Shown here: positions 48,401-63,400 of the stretch, piece by piece
How positions within the stretch are numbered: the first letter of the stretch is position 1
Layout: every line of letters starts with the position of its first letter
NCBI RefSeq assembly: GCF_022682495.2
Contig: NC_071392.1
Span: 140,378,818-140,442,817, forward strand
Source of the DNA: Desmodus rotundus
Taxonomy: Eukaryota > Chordata > Mammalia > Chiroptera > Phyllostomidae
Direction of reading: 5' to 3'
DNA length: 64,000 nt
The notes under the pieces: model-generated
The model's database searches: none
Seen by the model: the letters and a program-made list of their open reading frames with translations, nothing else
What the model was told of the DNA's origin: nothing
Made by a program: the position numbers and the translations under genes

Positions 48401-51400
48401 TCTGAGACAAAGAAGGGGGTGTGGGCAGCTACTGGCCAAGAGAATTGGGGTGGGGGAGATACCTGGAGGACTTGAGCCAGAGCAGTGCTGGGAGGTGGGG
48501 GTCGTGGAGATGAAGGAGTTTGTAGTTGGTCCTTGGGGACAGCCAGCCATCTGCTGGTCTTGACACTGATGTGCCCATCGGTCCTTCACCTCCCTCTGCT
48601 CCAGTCCTGGGTGAGGTCTCGCCTCTCCCATTAACAGCCCCTCTGCCTTCATTACTCTTCTCCCCCCACTCCTGCATGACTGTTGCTGGGCCCAGAGGCA
48701 AGGCTCTGAGCGTGCCACTCCCCGGCCCACAACTTCTACCATTTCAAAGCTGCTTTTAAGAGAAAAAGTTTCAACACTGGTGACCAGTATTCAAGGTTCT
48801 TCAGAATAATATGGGGTCGTTGTTGAAAAACTTGGTAAGAATTTTAAGATGGCGATGGTGTGGCAGAAGAGACAGAGACCTGGACAATCAAGCTTGTGCC
48901 TTCTGAACAAGGCCTCCTGCGGCTGCCCATGCGACCAGCCCTGGAGCTGCCCCTCCTCTCCAGCAGCCTAGATGCTCTCTCCCCCATCACTCCCAGACCA
49001 CCTCTCTTCTACCTCCAGGCCTTTGTCCCACAGGCACTCTGGGGCACCCTTTCCCCAGACACAGGGCTGGGATCGCCCAGGCACTTATGAAAGCACCATG
49101 GCTCGAGAGCTGCGGGCAGAGCTGTGGACGAGGTTGGAAGCTGGGGGTCCTAGCTGTTCGCCCACTCCTGTCCCAGTGGTGCTGAGTCTCAGGCCTCTTC
49201 CCCACGGACCTACCTTCCTTATAGGCCTCATTGATGGCCCGGATTTCAGCGTTGGTCCGAGTAGCTAGGATTTCGATGAGAGCCTTTTCATCGGTGCCGG
49301 CTCCCTAGAATGTCAAGGCAAAGACCTTCTGAACGGCAGCCCTGGCCCGTGTGCAGAGGCCCGTGGGCTCTAAGAAACCACCCAGGAGGGGGACGCTCAG
49401 GCCACCAAGCCCCCTGGATTTTCTCTTCATGCCCAGAAGTGACCCCCAGGTTGCAGATCGTGGCCCAATCAGGGCCAAACATGCCAGCTTGTCAAGATTT
49501 CCGGGACCTCCCACAAAAATGGCTTTGGACCAAAAGTTAAAAAGAAAAGAACATGTGGTCTATGCGTTTGTATCAGAACATAGGTATTTATACATAGGTA
49601 TGTAAAGAGAACAGGGGACACACATCACATGTCCATGACTGGTCTCTGGGTGGGTAAGGCGTCACAGATGATTTCCCTTTTCTTCCCTTGTGCTCCATGT
49701 CTGTTTTCTCAGTGAACACATACGATTTCATCAGAAGAAAAAGTTCGGTGCTGGACAAAAAAGTATGCTCTGTTTGTTTACGTTTGGCTGCGATGACTGA
49801 TCCGTTAGGTCTTCCAGACTGGGGCAGCTCCGAGAACCCGCTTCCAAAGGCCCCCACTTTGAGGGGGGCAGACAAGGATGACTGACTAATTGATGGGTAC
49901 ATCTGAATATCTGTGAAACACCTGTTGTGTGCCCCTCACGGCGCCACGACGGCAAGATCAGTGAGGTTACGCCCAGCGGCCAGCTGGTCCCTGGGCTCCC
50001 TGCCCGGAAGCAGATTGAGGCTGAGTGCGATCTTTAATAGCCTCTTCATTAACGGCTGGCATGTGGTGCAGACAGCCTGACCCTCTGAGTGTCCTGAGAC
50101 CCAGAGTCTAGTCCCACCCTTCTCCAGCTTCTGTGTTTTTTTAAGTTATTCACTTTTTTTGTCTAGGAATTTCAAAAGGACAATAATCTCAACTAGCTTT
50201 GCCCAGGGCATGTCTGTTCTCCTTGGAATCCTTTAGAGGCCAAAGCCCTAGTGATTTTGAGGCAGGATATTGAAAGTTAACAAAATTCCCTGGCAAGAGG
50301 AATGAGGGAAAGAGAGACAAAATAGTTAAATGAAGCTGAGCAATTAACAGCCTGCTAATAAATTGCAAGATCTTACCTTCCCTGACCAAGGACACTTAGG
50401 AGGAGGTGGTTTAGACCTCTCCTCCCCAACCAGAGAGTGAGCAGCTTAAACCACCCTGGTCAGGGAGGAAGACAGCAGAGACATTAGTGCTAGCCAAACC
50501 CCAGATGAAGTCAGGGGAGCGAATAACCGAAAAGCCCAATCAGAGCCAGACGAATCCAAGATAGAAGTAAGGCAGTGAAGCTGACTAGAGAGTGGTTCCT
50601 GACACATGCATTGTGAGGCATCAGCGTGTTAAAGGACCCACCCGGAAAGCTAGTGAATATTCTGCTGAGGTCCTCCCCTGAGACCTCCCCTAAAACTCCC
50701 ACCTTTAGAAAATAGGTAAGAACCCTCAAGACAAAGCACCCAGTGTGCACGAGCTCTCTCGTGCTCTTGTGAGCCCATTCTCTCTCTCCTGCTCTCTCCT
50801 GCTCTCTCCACCCCCCTCTCTATCTCGTGCCTGCAAACCCCCTTTCCTCAAGCATGTATTTTCACTTTGTTTCTCCTACACTCCAAGGGTCCCGATGAGA
50901 CTGCTACCAGGGAATCAGCAGGCTATGGCAGCTCGTCCCGGGCTAACCCCCTGAACCTGTCTCTACGGACTCTCCTTTTGCCTCTGTAACTTCCTTTCCT
51001 GAGGCCATGCAGCCCAGTCTCGGCTCACTCCTGTTGCTGTGATCTTGCCTCTTCCATCTGAAGCCTTTCCTTTGTTTCGTGGTCCCCAGCTTAAAAAATG
51101 TACTCTCAGAGTCACCTGGACTCTGCAGTGAACTCTCCTGGAAGAAGCCAAGAACCCATGAGTTCCAGATTAGGCTGGGGCAGACGGGCCCCAGTCCCTT
51201 TCTGGTGACAATCTCATGCAGTTGTCAAATCAGGCTCTGGGGCCAGACACACTTGATCCAAATCCCACCAGGCAGCTTCACAGTGCTCTGACTTTGACCA
51301 AGCAACTTAACCCCGGACACTCAGTTTTCTCATCTGTACATGGGGACAAAACAAAAGCCTTGCCTTGTGGGTTGATGAGACAAGTCACCAAGCTAAAACA

Positions 51401-54400
51401 CGTAGCCCAAGCTAGGTTATTGTGCGCTCTTACCGAGGGAGAGGAGCCCCTGGTACAATGGGAGCCTCGGGAAGTGAAGCAGCCCCAGAAACAGCTGGGC
51501 CGGGACAAACACCCTTTCTTGTTACTTGTAGGGCCAGGTCTTCAGAGTGCTCTTCATGCCCATGACCTTGCCTACCCCTCCCCAACATTTGGAGTGCGGG
51601 AATGACTGTTCCCACAGGACTGGAGTGGAAGCGGCCCAACGGCACACAGTGAGTGGCAGGGCCGGACTAGAATACAGACTCCTGCTGCTGCTGCTGTTCC
51701 TTCCAGATCCGTCCTGCTTCCTCTCGCTGCTCCGTGAGACCCCTCTGACCCCTCGGGTTACTGGGCTTGTGACCCCACTTGGATCAGCCTCAGTAAAAGC
51801 CAAGACTTTGGCAGAAGTCCCGGGAGGAAGGAACTCTTTCCACTGGAGGTGCAAGCTGCTATGATGTACACGAGCCATTCTGCCGCCACAGGGAGAAAGG
51901 CTGGCTGAGACTGAGGAGCTGCGGAAGCGAGGTGGGCCCAGGTAGGGGAGAGACGAGAGTCCAGACACCATTGTTTTCATCCCTGGATTCAGCCATGTCT
52001 AAAAACAGACTGAGTCTTGCACTTTTCAGTTATAGGAGCGGACATTCCCTTCTGTGTTTAAGCCAGTTTGAATTGGGTGTAGGAGGGCTCTACCAGGGAG
52101 TTATAGCCAACCCATCTAGGCACTGAGGAGCACCTGCGGACCAGACCCCATCCGTTTGGTGCCCACGCTGTACCTCCATGGCCTTCTTTAACTGCTTGGC
52201 GTCGTAATGGTCCGGTGGCATCATCAGCCCCAGAATCAGCCTTGCCAGGTCTCCAGAGAGCTCAGACTTTAGGTCAGCCATCAAGTCCTGCAAAGGGCAC
52301 AGCCAAAGTCACTCCAACATCAGCACTTGCCCACACGTGACCCAGGTCAGGGAGGACATACAGACTGAGGAAATAGGGGCTCCAAGTGGATGCAAGGAAT
52401 TGTGGGAGCCTGTGTCTGCCTTTGCTGCTGTTGGGTTTACTGTTTAGAGGAAGCCAAAGAGGGTGGGAAAGAGGAAGACCTGCTCTCCTTGTAGGTAGCA
52501 GGCAGGGAAGGAAAGGGCCATGCCGTTTCAATCTTGGGGGAACTTGCCAGCCAAAACTAGGTGCCTCGAAGGCACAATGATGACAGACACTCAGCCTTGG
52601 GAACTTGAAGCCTCTCTGTGTGGAGGGAACTGGGGGAGGCCCGAAGCACCGCGTGAAAACAACCTTGATCTCGCCCCAAGCCAAGCCATTCCCGCAAGTG
52701 TTGCTGATCACAAGGAGCTGGGGGGATGGGGAGAACGTGTCTGCAGGCAGCCCACACCCAAAGTTGGAGACGCTCTGAGAACACGTGACCACGTGGGGTC
52801 CCACGGCCACGGAGACCCTGCTGCCCCACTGTGCAGAGCTGGCCGTGATAGGCCAAGCTCCCTAAGGGGAGTGTGGATGCAGGGCCTGCCACCCAGGCTG
52901 AGTCCCTTACCCGGCCGAAGTGAGACTTGAAGGTCTGCCGAATCTGTTGCCGCTGGGCGTTGCTACGGTGTGTGACGATGTCGATGATAGTATCCTCATC
53001 AGTTCCTGTCACCAAAGCCACATGGCTCAGAGACAGGCCTGTGGCCCAGCTTCCCCCCACTGATGGGCCCTGTCGATCTTTGTCAGAGGAGAAGCCAGGC
53101 TCCGGCCTCAGCCACTGATGTCCCCTGGACTCCGCCCAGCACTGCCTCTGTCCTGTCGCTGCAGCAGCGAGCGCGGGGTTGAGAGTCAGGGCCTGTGAGT
53201 GCTCATCCTAGCTCTGGCGACGGCGGGGGACATCCCATCCCCTTCCTAGGACTCAATTTCCACACCCATAACATGACTGAAGTCCAGTTGGGGACCCTAC
53301 GTCCTTTCTCTTCAGTTCTCTGAAAGGTGGATCCCAAGTCCCTCTAACTGCAGCAAGCTGACTCTGAAAGTGATCAGGATACCACTTCCTGCCTCTCGGA
53401 GTAATGCCATCGACTTCAGAGCTGGCACAGGACTCTACCTTTCAAAAGCATTTTTGTGCCTGTCCTCCTGGAGTCCTAGATATGCTCAGCAGATGCCATC
53501 ATTTCCAAGAGACACATGAAATTGAGCTCCAGAGCGGAGAGGACCTAACCCAAGGCCCCAGGGAGGTGCTCTTGGGCAGAAGGGGCCATGGAAACCCAGC
53601 CCTAGATGCTCTGTCCCCAGTGGCCTTTCCATCCACCCACAGCACAGTTCTCCCCCTGGACAAATGGAGGCCTGGGAGGGGGTGGCCACCAGGAGGCGCT
53701 CCTATCTGAGAACTGGGACATGGGACAACAGGGTCCACTTCCCTTATTTAACTAACACAAGAGAAAATTGAGACTCAAGGACTGAAGGATTTGCCCAAAG
53801 TCACACAGTAAATCCGCAGCAAAGCCAGGGCAAGAACCCAGGCCTTTTGACCCAATACTTTCATCTGCACTAGGATACCGCTCCAGAGGGGCTGTGGACA
53901 CCTTGGTCTCTCGGAAGGGATTGTGCCCAGTCCCTCACAAACCCCCTCCCTCCCCTCCTCCCTGCACTCAGGGAACCAGGAACTTCCTCAGGAGGGTGGA
54001 GACTCGGGGACCCTAGTGTGAGCCCTCTGCTCTGGCCCCTGCCTGCCCCACTGTGAAACCCCCGAGGCCAGCCCTGCCCCTTTCCCATCTCCCTTACCAA
54101 GTCCCTTCATGGCTTTCCTTAGCGCTTTGGCATCTGCGTCAGGGTTGAAGTCGTTGGCTGGACGCACAGTTCCATTCAGCTGCAAGAAACAGAAATAGAC
54201 TCAGCAGGTGTCTGGAGGCCCCCCGGGGGGCCAGGCCAGGAGAGGAGCATGCGAGGGAGGGGAGACTTTCCCTGGGAGCCCCAAACCAAGCAGCTTGTAG
54301 GGGAAAGAGGCGGAGGTGAAGGCATAGCAGACAGACGCTTGCCCTAGAGCTGAGAGAGGGAGAGAGAGACAGACCCAGGGCCAGTGCTGGGCAAGGGAAA

Positions 54401-57400
54401 AGTGGTCAGGCTCCTGCCCCAGAGTCAGCTTAGTCCTAGCTCCACTGGGGCCTCCCCAGCCCCTCAGAGTCTTGTCGTGTCCGCAAGGCCCTCCTGCCTC
54501 TTAAAGAGCCACTGCCCCTGCGAAGGCAACAGGACTGTTCTGAAACCCCAGGACAGAGTTTCCCAAGTTGTATTCACTCCCGAATGGTCTGCACTGCGTC
54601 TTCCATATTTGTATACACCCTATGCTGTTTCTTAGTATTCTTACTTAATTCAATCTCTTTTCTGTTTTACTTAAATGCATTCATTTTGAAATATATTTTT
54701 TAAAGGTTTATTTTTATTCTCATTTGAGAGAGAGAGGGAGAGAGACACTGATGCGAGAGAGAAACAGATCAGCTGCCTCCTTGAGCCCGCAACCCTGGCA
54801 TGCGCCCTGACTGGGAATCACACCAGCGACCTTTCAGCTACGGGACAACGCTCTACGCAACTGAGCCACGCTGGCCAGGGTAACTCTGAAACACATTTAA
54901 ATACTCCTCAAGGGCAAGACTTTTTGTCCATTTTGTTCTTTGACATATGCTTTAACCGTGCCTGACAGTAAACACTCAAAAAACACCTGTTAAATGAATG
55001 AATGAAATAATTTGATATCGCTATCACAAACAGGCAGTTGGTATCACGTTCCACGAACAAGAATAACTCAGGAAAGTAAATATAATACAAAAAACCCCAC
55101 GTTGTCAAATACGTATCACCACATTTAAACAAGATGCTGGTCTTGCCCAGGGCAAAAACTCTGAACTTGAAAGTGGCTGTCCCAGCTCTCTGACTCTGAA
55201 AAAGGGAAACCAGCAGGAAACCAGCAGCTGTGGCAGACCTGTGGTGCCAGACCGAGACTCCCTCTCTGACATTATCAGAAAGACTGAGGAAACTGAAAAG
55301 GAGCAGCTTTGTCACCAAGTGAGGCTCAGTGTCACTCAGTGCCACGGAGGCCCCGCCCCCGAACTAAATTCATTTCTCACACAAGTTAATATCACACGTC
55401 ATGACGGTTCTTGCCTTACTATCTGGGAAATGCTGTCCTGGGGTATCAGAGGTCAAGAGCAGCGGTGCCTTCTAGGGCGAGACCGCCACGTCTAACACCT
55501 CATTTTTAAGGTAGAGGCGAGATAGAGGCTCAGGGGGGAAGTGGGGACCTGCCTAGTGTCCAAGGTTCCAAATATTTTTGGTGGACCAAGTGCTTCCAAT
55601 CCCTGAAATGGTTTCTTCAAGCACCTCTGTGAACACTTTCACTCCGTCCTTTGTGGAGTCTGGGTCTGAGGATGGCCAGGGCAACCTTGCGTCCTCCAGT
55701 GCGCCCCTGGGTGCCCACCTGTTCTCAGCTTTCAGGCCTCTGAAGCCCAAGGGTTGGAGGGACAGGATGGGACAGGTGCCTCCACAGAACCAGCCAGGTT
55801 AGTAGTGAGTGGGCCAGAACACTTCCCAGCGTGTTAGAAGTAAATGCAGGGAGCAGATGCCCACGCCAGAGTGCCCACCCCCAATTCATCACTCCAAGAA
55901 GAAAAGGAAGCTTCAGATGTGAGAATCAAAGACTCAGGCTGGCCACCAGGGGGCAGCTGGGTGCTAACGAGAACAGCAGGAGGGTGCAGGTGCGAGCAGA
56001 AGAGTGGAAGCGTCTTGTCAAGAGGTCAAGCAGGAGGTGGGGAGGTCTGACCTCTACTCGGGCCACTGCACTAAGCTCCCACATCTGATAGGCCACCTGC
56101 GCTGCCTCCGGGAAGAACTGGCCAGCAGCACTGGAATGGAGGGGGTTGGGGAGAGGACAGGAGGGAACGTCACCGTAGGCAACACTCCACACTTGAGACA
56201 CACGGCACACATACATGGCCACGCATGCAAACACACACACTTTAAATAAATCCATCTACCTTCTCTCCAGACTACGCCTCATCCATTCACCAGACCCCTC
56301 ACTCCATTTCTGAGGACCTGCTGCCCCCTCGAGAGCCTCTGTCCAACAGCCTCCCTGGCCCTGGGCCCTGAGCCGGACAGCGTTTCTCCAATCCTTCCAC
56401 CTCCCCCTTCTTCCTTGTAATCTCAGTGGTTCCTGTTCAAGTCTCTCAAACAAGTCCGTGACCAGCTTGTAGCCACATCATCTCCGTGCTCCTCTGCAGA
56501 GCAGCTGGGCATACCAGGTGTCAGAAAAGTCGCTGACCTGAACCAGCCCCTGTGGCACTTACCAAAGCCCAACAGGAGGTCTCGTAGCCCCTGCTGAACT
56601 GGATCCTCATAAGCCCCACAGGCTGTGCCCTCTTATCTCGGGGCCTTTCCTCCAACCCAAACACTCTCCCCAGGCCCTATCTCCACTGCCACCCTCGTCT
56701 ACTTCCTCCTTGTGTCTCAGGCTCATTGTCTTCGGGAGCCTGCCCCAGTCTGGGTGATGCACCTACAAGTGCTGTCAGAGGCTCGTGTTCCTTCTGCATC
56801 ACGGGACTGCCCCGTGTCTACACCCTGGTCTGTGTGCTTCCCACGGAGGTACCCAGTACAAATATGCTGAGTAATGAGTAGGGAGACCAAGCGCCTGTAC
56901 TTTTGCCATTGAATGGATGATGAAACTGAGAAGCAGCTATGAAGTAGCAGGTCCTGGCCCACACCCCCAGACTGACTTTCCATGTTCATAAGAGCAGACA
57001 TCCCCATGTATGAGAGATCATGTTCAAGTCCACACACGCAGACACTCAGACATTCACCTGGCAGACACTCAGACATTCACCTGTGTGGAGTTCCTGGCTG
57101 GAAAGAATCCCCAAGCTCACCCAATCCATCCATTAGGATGAGGCCAGGACAGGCCTGGCCTGCCACCTCCCAGGGCCACTCCCCCGGGCCCAAGAGCCAC
57201 TTACTCATCATCTCCCCCACACAGCTTCAGCAGAGCCTTCTTGTATTCGCCAGAGGTGTCATTCTGGGGAGAAGGAGAGAGAGAAAGGTTACCTCTCCCC
57301 CAACCCTGGGGTCCTCACAGACAAAGAGGGAAGGTTCTGGAGAGCCCCAACAGGGACAGGCTAAACATTTCTTCAGAGCAGCCCTGGCTCTCCTCCTCTC

Positions 57401-60400
57401 CAGAGGTGACTGAGACCGCCAAAGCGGGGTGTGCTGGGCAGTATTTAACAACTGGGTCTCTGGGGAAAAAAGCCCTGATTTGTAGCATTTGCCAATTTCT
57501 GTGGTGTAAATACTTCCCATGGACAAGTCCAAGCCACCAATAAGATTTCACAGGCTGTGAAATTAAGATGAGATAGATGCTCCCTGCTCTGCTCGCTGAG
57601 CCAGAGTGAGCCGACCAGGCCACCAGGGAACCCCCCAGCCCAAGTGAACACAGGGCTCCAGGAACAGAAACACTGGGAAGGGCAAAAAAATAAACTTTGA
57701 TAGATATGGCATATTCTGTATCCCTCTTGGAACCTCATAATGGGCTTAACATATTAAAAGCTGTGAGAAGTTCTGAGATAAAGAAACTGGCTTATCTTCG
57801 CTGCTTCTAATTTTTCCCATTCACCCATGGGACCTATAAAATTCCTCTTTAGAAATATACTTTGGAGAACACAGCTTGAACTCAGAATGCTTTCACCCAC
57901 TCACCCCCCACAGGGAGGAAGAAACCAACTCTACATCAGCCTCTTGATCAAGTCTCAGGCTAGACACGCCAGTCACCGACTGGCCAGGGCCAAGGGGTCC
58001 CAAAGGAACTCTGATCTGTGTCCTTCAGCGTCGCCCCTTCTTCCAGGAGACTGAACTCTCATTGCCCTGGGGTTGGAGCCCTTGTCCTAGATGCAGCCTG
58101 TGGGCCCTTCAGCACCCAGCCCTGCCTTCCTCCACAGAGGTGCCTCACGCACCTCACCTCACCTCACACAGACACTTGCTTCTCTGTAGAATGGCCTTCA
58201 ATTCCCTGAATGCGCCCAGGCAGGGGCTCCTGGAGTTCCCAAGGGATTCCAGCTACCTAGGCCAGCTGTTTCCCAGCCCTGGGTCTCAGCAGAACGCCCT
58301 CGGCCCTCTGTGTGCCTGGCCAGCTCCGCTCACCTTGATCATGCTGTACAGGGACTTCTCATACTTGGTCCGGAAGATCTCCCGAATGTCAAGCATGTCC
58401 AGCTCGCTACGGGAGACCATAATGCGGATCAGGGTGTTGTCCCGAGTCCCCAGGCCCTGGAAGACAAGTGGGTTTGGTGGGGCAGGGAGTTGAGAGGAGG
58501 CTAGAGCGCCAATGGCTCCCAGCTTAGTTGAAAATATAATTTTCCTAATAAAATGTTACAGTCAAGGACAAAAGCAGCAGAACCTGGTCTTTAATTTTTG
58601 ATTTTAGAGAGAGGAAAGGAGGAAGCGGGGAGAGACAGAGTAAGACAGAAAAATCGATTTGTTGTTCCACCTATCCACGTATTCATTGGTTATTCCCATA
58701 TGTGCCCTGACCAGGAATGAACCTGCAACCTTGGGGCAAGGGCACAACGCTCCAACTCACTGAGCTACCCAACCAGGGCTAGGATTGCATGGTTTGGATC
58801 TTTTTTTAACGAATTGATTTGAGAGGGAGAGGGTGGGGAGGAGGGAGAGAGGGAAAGAGAGAGAGGTTTACTGTTCCACTTATTTATGCATTCATTGTTG
58901 CTTCTTGTACGTGCCCTGACCAGCGGTTGAACCTACAACGCTGGTGTTTCGGGACAACGCTCTAACCAACCGAGCTACCTGGCCAGGGCCCATTTTGGAT
59001 CTTTGTCACTGTGCCACTATGTATTTATTTTTCCTGCTACTCCTGATGGACACCGAGTTGTTTCTAGTCTCCTCCTAACACGGGCAATACTGGCATGTGT
59101 CCCTCCTGCTTTTATCTCCACCTATGGCCTCTGGCGACAAACGCCTGTGCTCACTTACCCTGTGTGCTATGGAATATCATCGGTTTGTGCGAGGCCTGTG
59201 TATAAAGTCCTGGGAAGCAGCGTTGTGGGTGCGCCCAGAGTGAAACCGCTGGGCCACGAGTGAGCACCGTGACCCTCAGCAGACAATGCCAAAGTGCTTC
59301 CCCCTCACCTACACCTTCTCCATATCAACGTTCTGAGTAATTAATACTTTCAAAAAGTGTGACTTCCAACCCATCTGGCTGCATGGACCGGGAGCTGGCT
59401 GTCACAGGGCAAGTGTTCGGTGGAGGTGTGTGACCACGCAGCATCCCAGGCTCTGGAGCTCACCGGGACAAAGGGCCCTCGCCCTGACCTGTGGCCGATC
59501 CTTGAAGGCTCCCTTTGGCCAGTGGCCCATAAGGACTTGCCCAAGAGTCCCAACAGTCCTAGCGAGCAGGCGGAGACCCCCCGCCCAATCTCATTCACGT
59601 CAAACACATCACGCACCTTCATGGCCTTGAAGAGCCTTTCAGCAAAATACTCCGGGGTGCTCCGGATACACTTCACTGAGAAGAAGAAGAGCTAGTTACC
59701 CTGGCTGCCTCAGAAGGAAAATGGGGTGAGCTGACCCCTTCTGTTTTTATGCTTTTGGGGGCTACAAGTTCCAACCCAGGAAGAACTCTGGTTCCTGATA
59801 ACCTGCCCCCTTTTCTCCCAAACCCAGGGGATAAAGAAATCAGGAAATGGGCCTTTTCAAAGAGTAAACCCTCGACACAGAGCCTGGCACACAGTGCACG
59901 CTCCACGAAACCTGCTCTCCTGGTCGCTATTTCCTGACCCGGGCCCAGGGCTCCTGCCTTGTCCTCGCACACGCACACGGGAGGAGTGAGCAGGGGAAGC
60001 TCAGTGCCACAGGCACGACTCCCTGCCTCCCCCGCTGAGGCGGTGCTGCCCTGGCCACACCTCTGGAGCTCACCGCCCACCCGCTGCTTGCCTTTCCTTC
60101 TCCATAGCACGGAATTCCTCTTTTCTGCTCTCAGCCCCTCGTTCCTGGGCCAGGACCCCAGACACCCTTGGAGCCCCAGAATGCAACAGCAGGACATACC
60201 CACAGCCAGCATCAGCTTCTCAAAGTCCCCGGACAGCTCCCCTCTGATGCTGGCTTCGATGGGCTTCCCCGTGGTCTTCAGGTACTCATCAAACACTGGG
60301 TGAGACAGAGAGTCGGGGATGTCGGGAGTGCCCCCACGGCACTGAGGACAATCAGGGACATCAGAAGGGGAGGACGCAGTGCCCGCAACGGGAGTGCCAA

Positions 60401-63400
60401 CATGAAGGTAAGGCTGGTACTTTGGGAGGTGGCAGGGAGGTCACGCACATCACCAGTCACCATGACCTCATGCTGCACGTGCTGTGATGGACTCTGTACA
60501 CCTCACACTCCAATAGGAAGAGAGACTGGTACTTAGATGACAAAGCCAAGCACCCTGTTAATGACTTTGGTAAAGGACCACACAAACCACAGTCTGATAA
60601 AATCAGGACTAGTGTTGAGTTGCTGAAGAAACAGCTGTCGTGCTCCACTAGTACAAAAGGAAAAGAGAATGGACTTCTTGGCACAACCCAAGGGACAGCT
60701 GTAGTGTTTTCTGGTGCTTACCCAACCGAAGATGCTGCTTGCTGCGATTTCCCAAAATGTAAATGAACTGGGCTTCGTCTGTTCCCCATTTCAGTTCCCC
60801 AGCCTCGTAGAGGTCCTAAAGGGGAAGAGGGGGTACTAACTGAAAGAGGAAACCTCAGGGGATAGGAATCTTTGGCCAAGCCCCTCGGCATTGATATTAA
60901 ATCCCTGAACATGCCAGTAACTGGTGGCCTCAGGACCTTTGCACATGCCTTCCACCCTTTCTTCCTGGGAAAACTACTCAACCTTCAAATCCTATTTGTT
61001 CTCAAACACTTCCTGATGCCCCCAGACAGAGCTGTTTCCCTCCCTCCCTCTCTCTTCTGGGCTCCTATAGCTCTGTTTGTTTGTAGCTCTGATCCACTGT
61101 ATAATACAATGATTTCTTTGTATGCCTGTCTCTCCACTCTGACATGGACTCCTCCAGGACGGGGACTATGTCTTAGCATTCTTGACATCTGCCCCTGCAG
61201 TGTGACTGGCACACAGTGGGGCTCCACACACCTGGAAGGTATGGTGGGTCCGGGGAGAAGGTGTTCATGTGATTAATATAAGCCCGCCTCTCCCAGCACT
61301 GTGTGATTTTGTTCATTAGCGATTCCCCAATGCTTGGCAGAGTGCCTGGCAGATAGCAGGTATTCAACAAATACTAACTGAATAAATGAAAAAATGATGA
61401 AAGCTCCAACATTCATCTTACCAACTTTACATAAGTTGTATACCTTGGAAAGATAACACAAATCCTTTCTTTAGTAAAGCACCATATAAATGATGGCTGT
61501 GGGTCGGTTATTTCTGGTATTTAATGCAAATTACTTCGCCTCTAGCCCTTCCCCGGTCCCCAAGCTCCCCCTTCTCTCAGGGCCCCCTCGCTGTGCCTTC
61601 GGGTCTCCACCGGGACTTGTTTACCTGCACATCCTGTTGCACCAAGTCCTCGCTCACTACGTCGTCCTCTTCCCGGGTGCCCTGGGCAGAGACACAAGGG
61701 ACAGGGGGTTCCCATACCAGAGCCAGAGGAGGGTATGGGGGCCAGGGGGGGAGATGCAACCCTGGAAATCCATGGTGGCCCACGAGTGTCCAGGGGCAGT
61801 GACTTACAGCAGCCACTGCATCAAGACCACACATCTATTTTGTCTGGAATCTCAGTCCCTCCCGCCGGCTTTTCCCTTCATCCTTGGAGCTGGGCCCAAA
61901 CGGTGCAGTCCTTCCAGGTGCCCCCATCCCAGAGGAAGCCAGGGTCTTGTACTGAGAACATCTCTGAGTACAGGGCCCCTACCACTAGTTCTGGCATGGC
62001 CCACGATGCCCCCAACAATGTCACAAAGGTCTGCCTGTGTCCTTTCTAGTGGGGGCTCCCATACCTTAACCCCAAGAATTCACCAATCAGGATCTGAGCC
62101 CATGAGCTGAGAAGGCACCAAACCCCATTGGTATTTGTCGCTCCCCCCAGGCCCTCTGCCCCAGGTGACAGGAGGAGGACACTTGCTGGGGACAGGGGCC
62201 AGTCCTACTGGGCTGGATGGTTATGTGGGCAGAGGTCAAGCCCATGCTTGTTTCCTCTTCCCATAGGATTGTGCATTTCAGAGTCTCAAATCCTGGTTCT
62301 CTCTGGGATGGAGCCTGTGCAGACAGAGCCGCAGGCTTACAATCCGTGTGCCGCCACCGCCCCGCTGGCATCGGACGTTGCCAAAGCAACATCCCAGACT
62401 CTAAGGTACAGTCTGGAACTGTACCTTATCCTTTCCAGGATATGCCCTTTGAAAATGAGGGCAGAGGCCATGCTTTCCCACTCCTGAAGTTTCTGGTCAT
62501 TCTCTAGCTGCTTAATACAGGCTGTGGATTGTCGCAGTAATGACAGGAAGAGAACGGGAGTAGAATGGGCAGGGGGAGGAAGTGACAGAAACACAGAGGT
62601 GACTTAATTTACGCTCATATATGAAACTTCCTCAAGGTTGGCCCTGAGAGCTGGGCCTGAGACTTCTCAATGCCTGTGCCCACAGGGCCGGCGGTCACAG
62701 AGACGGCCACGAGGCTGGGCAGGCACAGGGGAACGGCAGGCGCGACCTGCTCTCCAGCACCGGGCCATGCAAGGGCAGGCCTGCTGTTGTCAGACTTGCA
62801 ATTATTCACAAGAATCTAGAAATCTGGTTTTCTAACAAAATCTCCCTATTTGCAACTAACTAAAAACGTTTTGATTTTTTAAAAACCTATTGTGTGGGAA
62901 AACAAAGGGAAAAATCCCAACTCGGGAGGCTGAATTCAGCTGAGGACCCCAGCTTGCAGCCCCTGTGTGGCCTGTTTCACGAGCTGCTCTGGGGGCAGGG
63001 AGCAGCGGCAATGCAGGCTGCCCCAGGAATGCCGCAGCCCTGGCTGGAGAGGACAGGGGTGCATGTGGGGAGAGGAGAGAGGTCACAGGAGACGCTACAC
63101 CTGGGCACAAGAGAGAAGGGTGTGTGCAAAAGGAAATGTGGGGTCACCTGTCCATGCAAACCAGGGTAACAGAGCAGACACCTGGACACTCAAATTCTAT
63201 ACCAGGTGAGCCAGAGGGAAACCATCTCAAGTTCAAGGATAAAATGGGCAGAGGGGGAGGGAGTGGCCACAGTCTATGAGGACTTACTCCCAAGGAGCCA
63301 CCAGGAAGCCCCTCACAGGCTACCATGTCTGTGGGGTCAGGGAGGTGCCCACAGCACTCTGCCTGCACTCTGGTCAAGAGCTCTGGGGAGGGCCCCAAGT

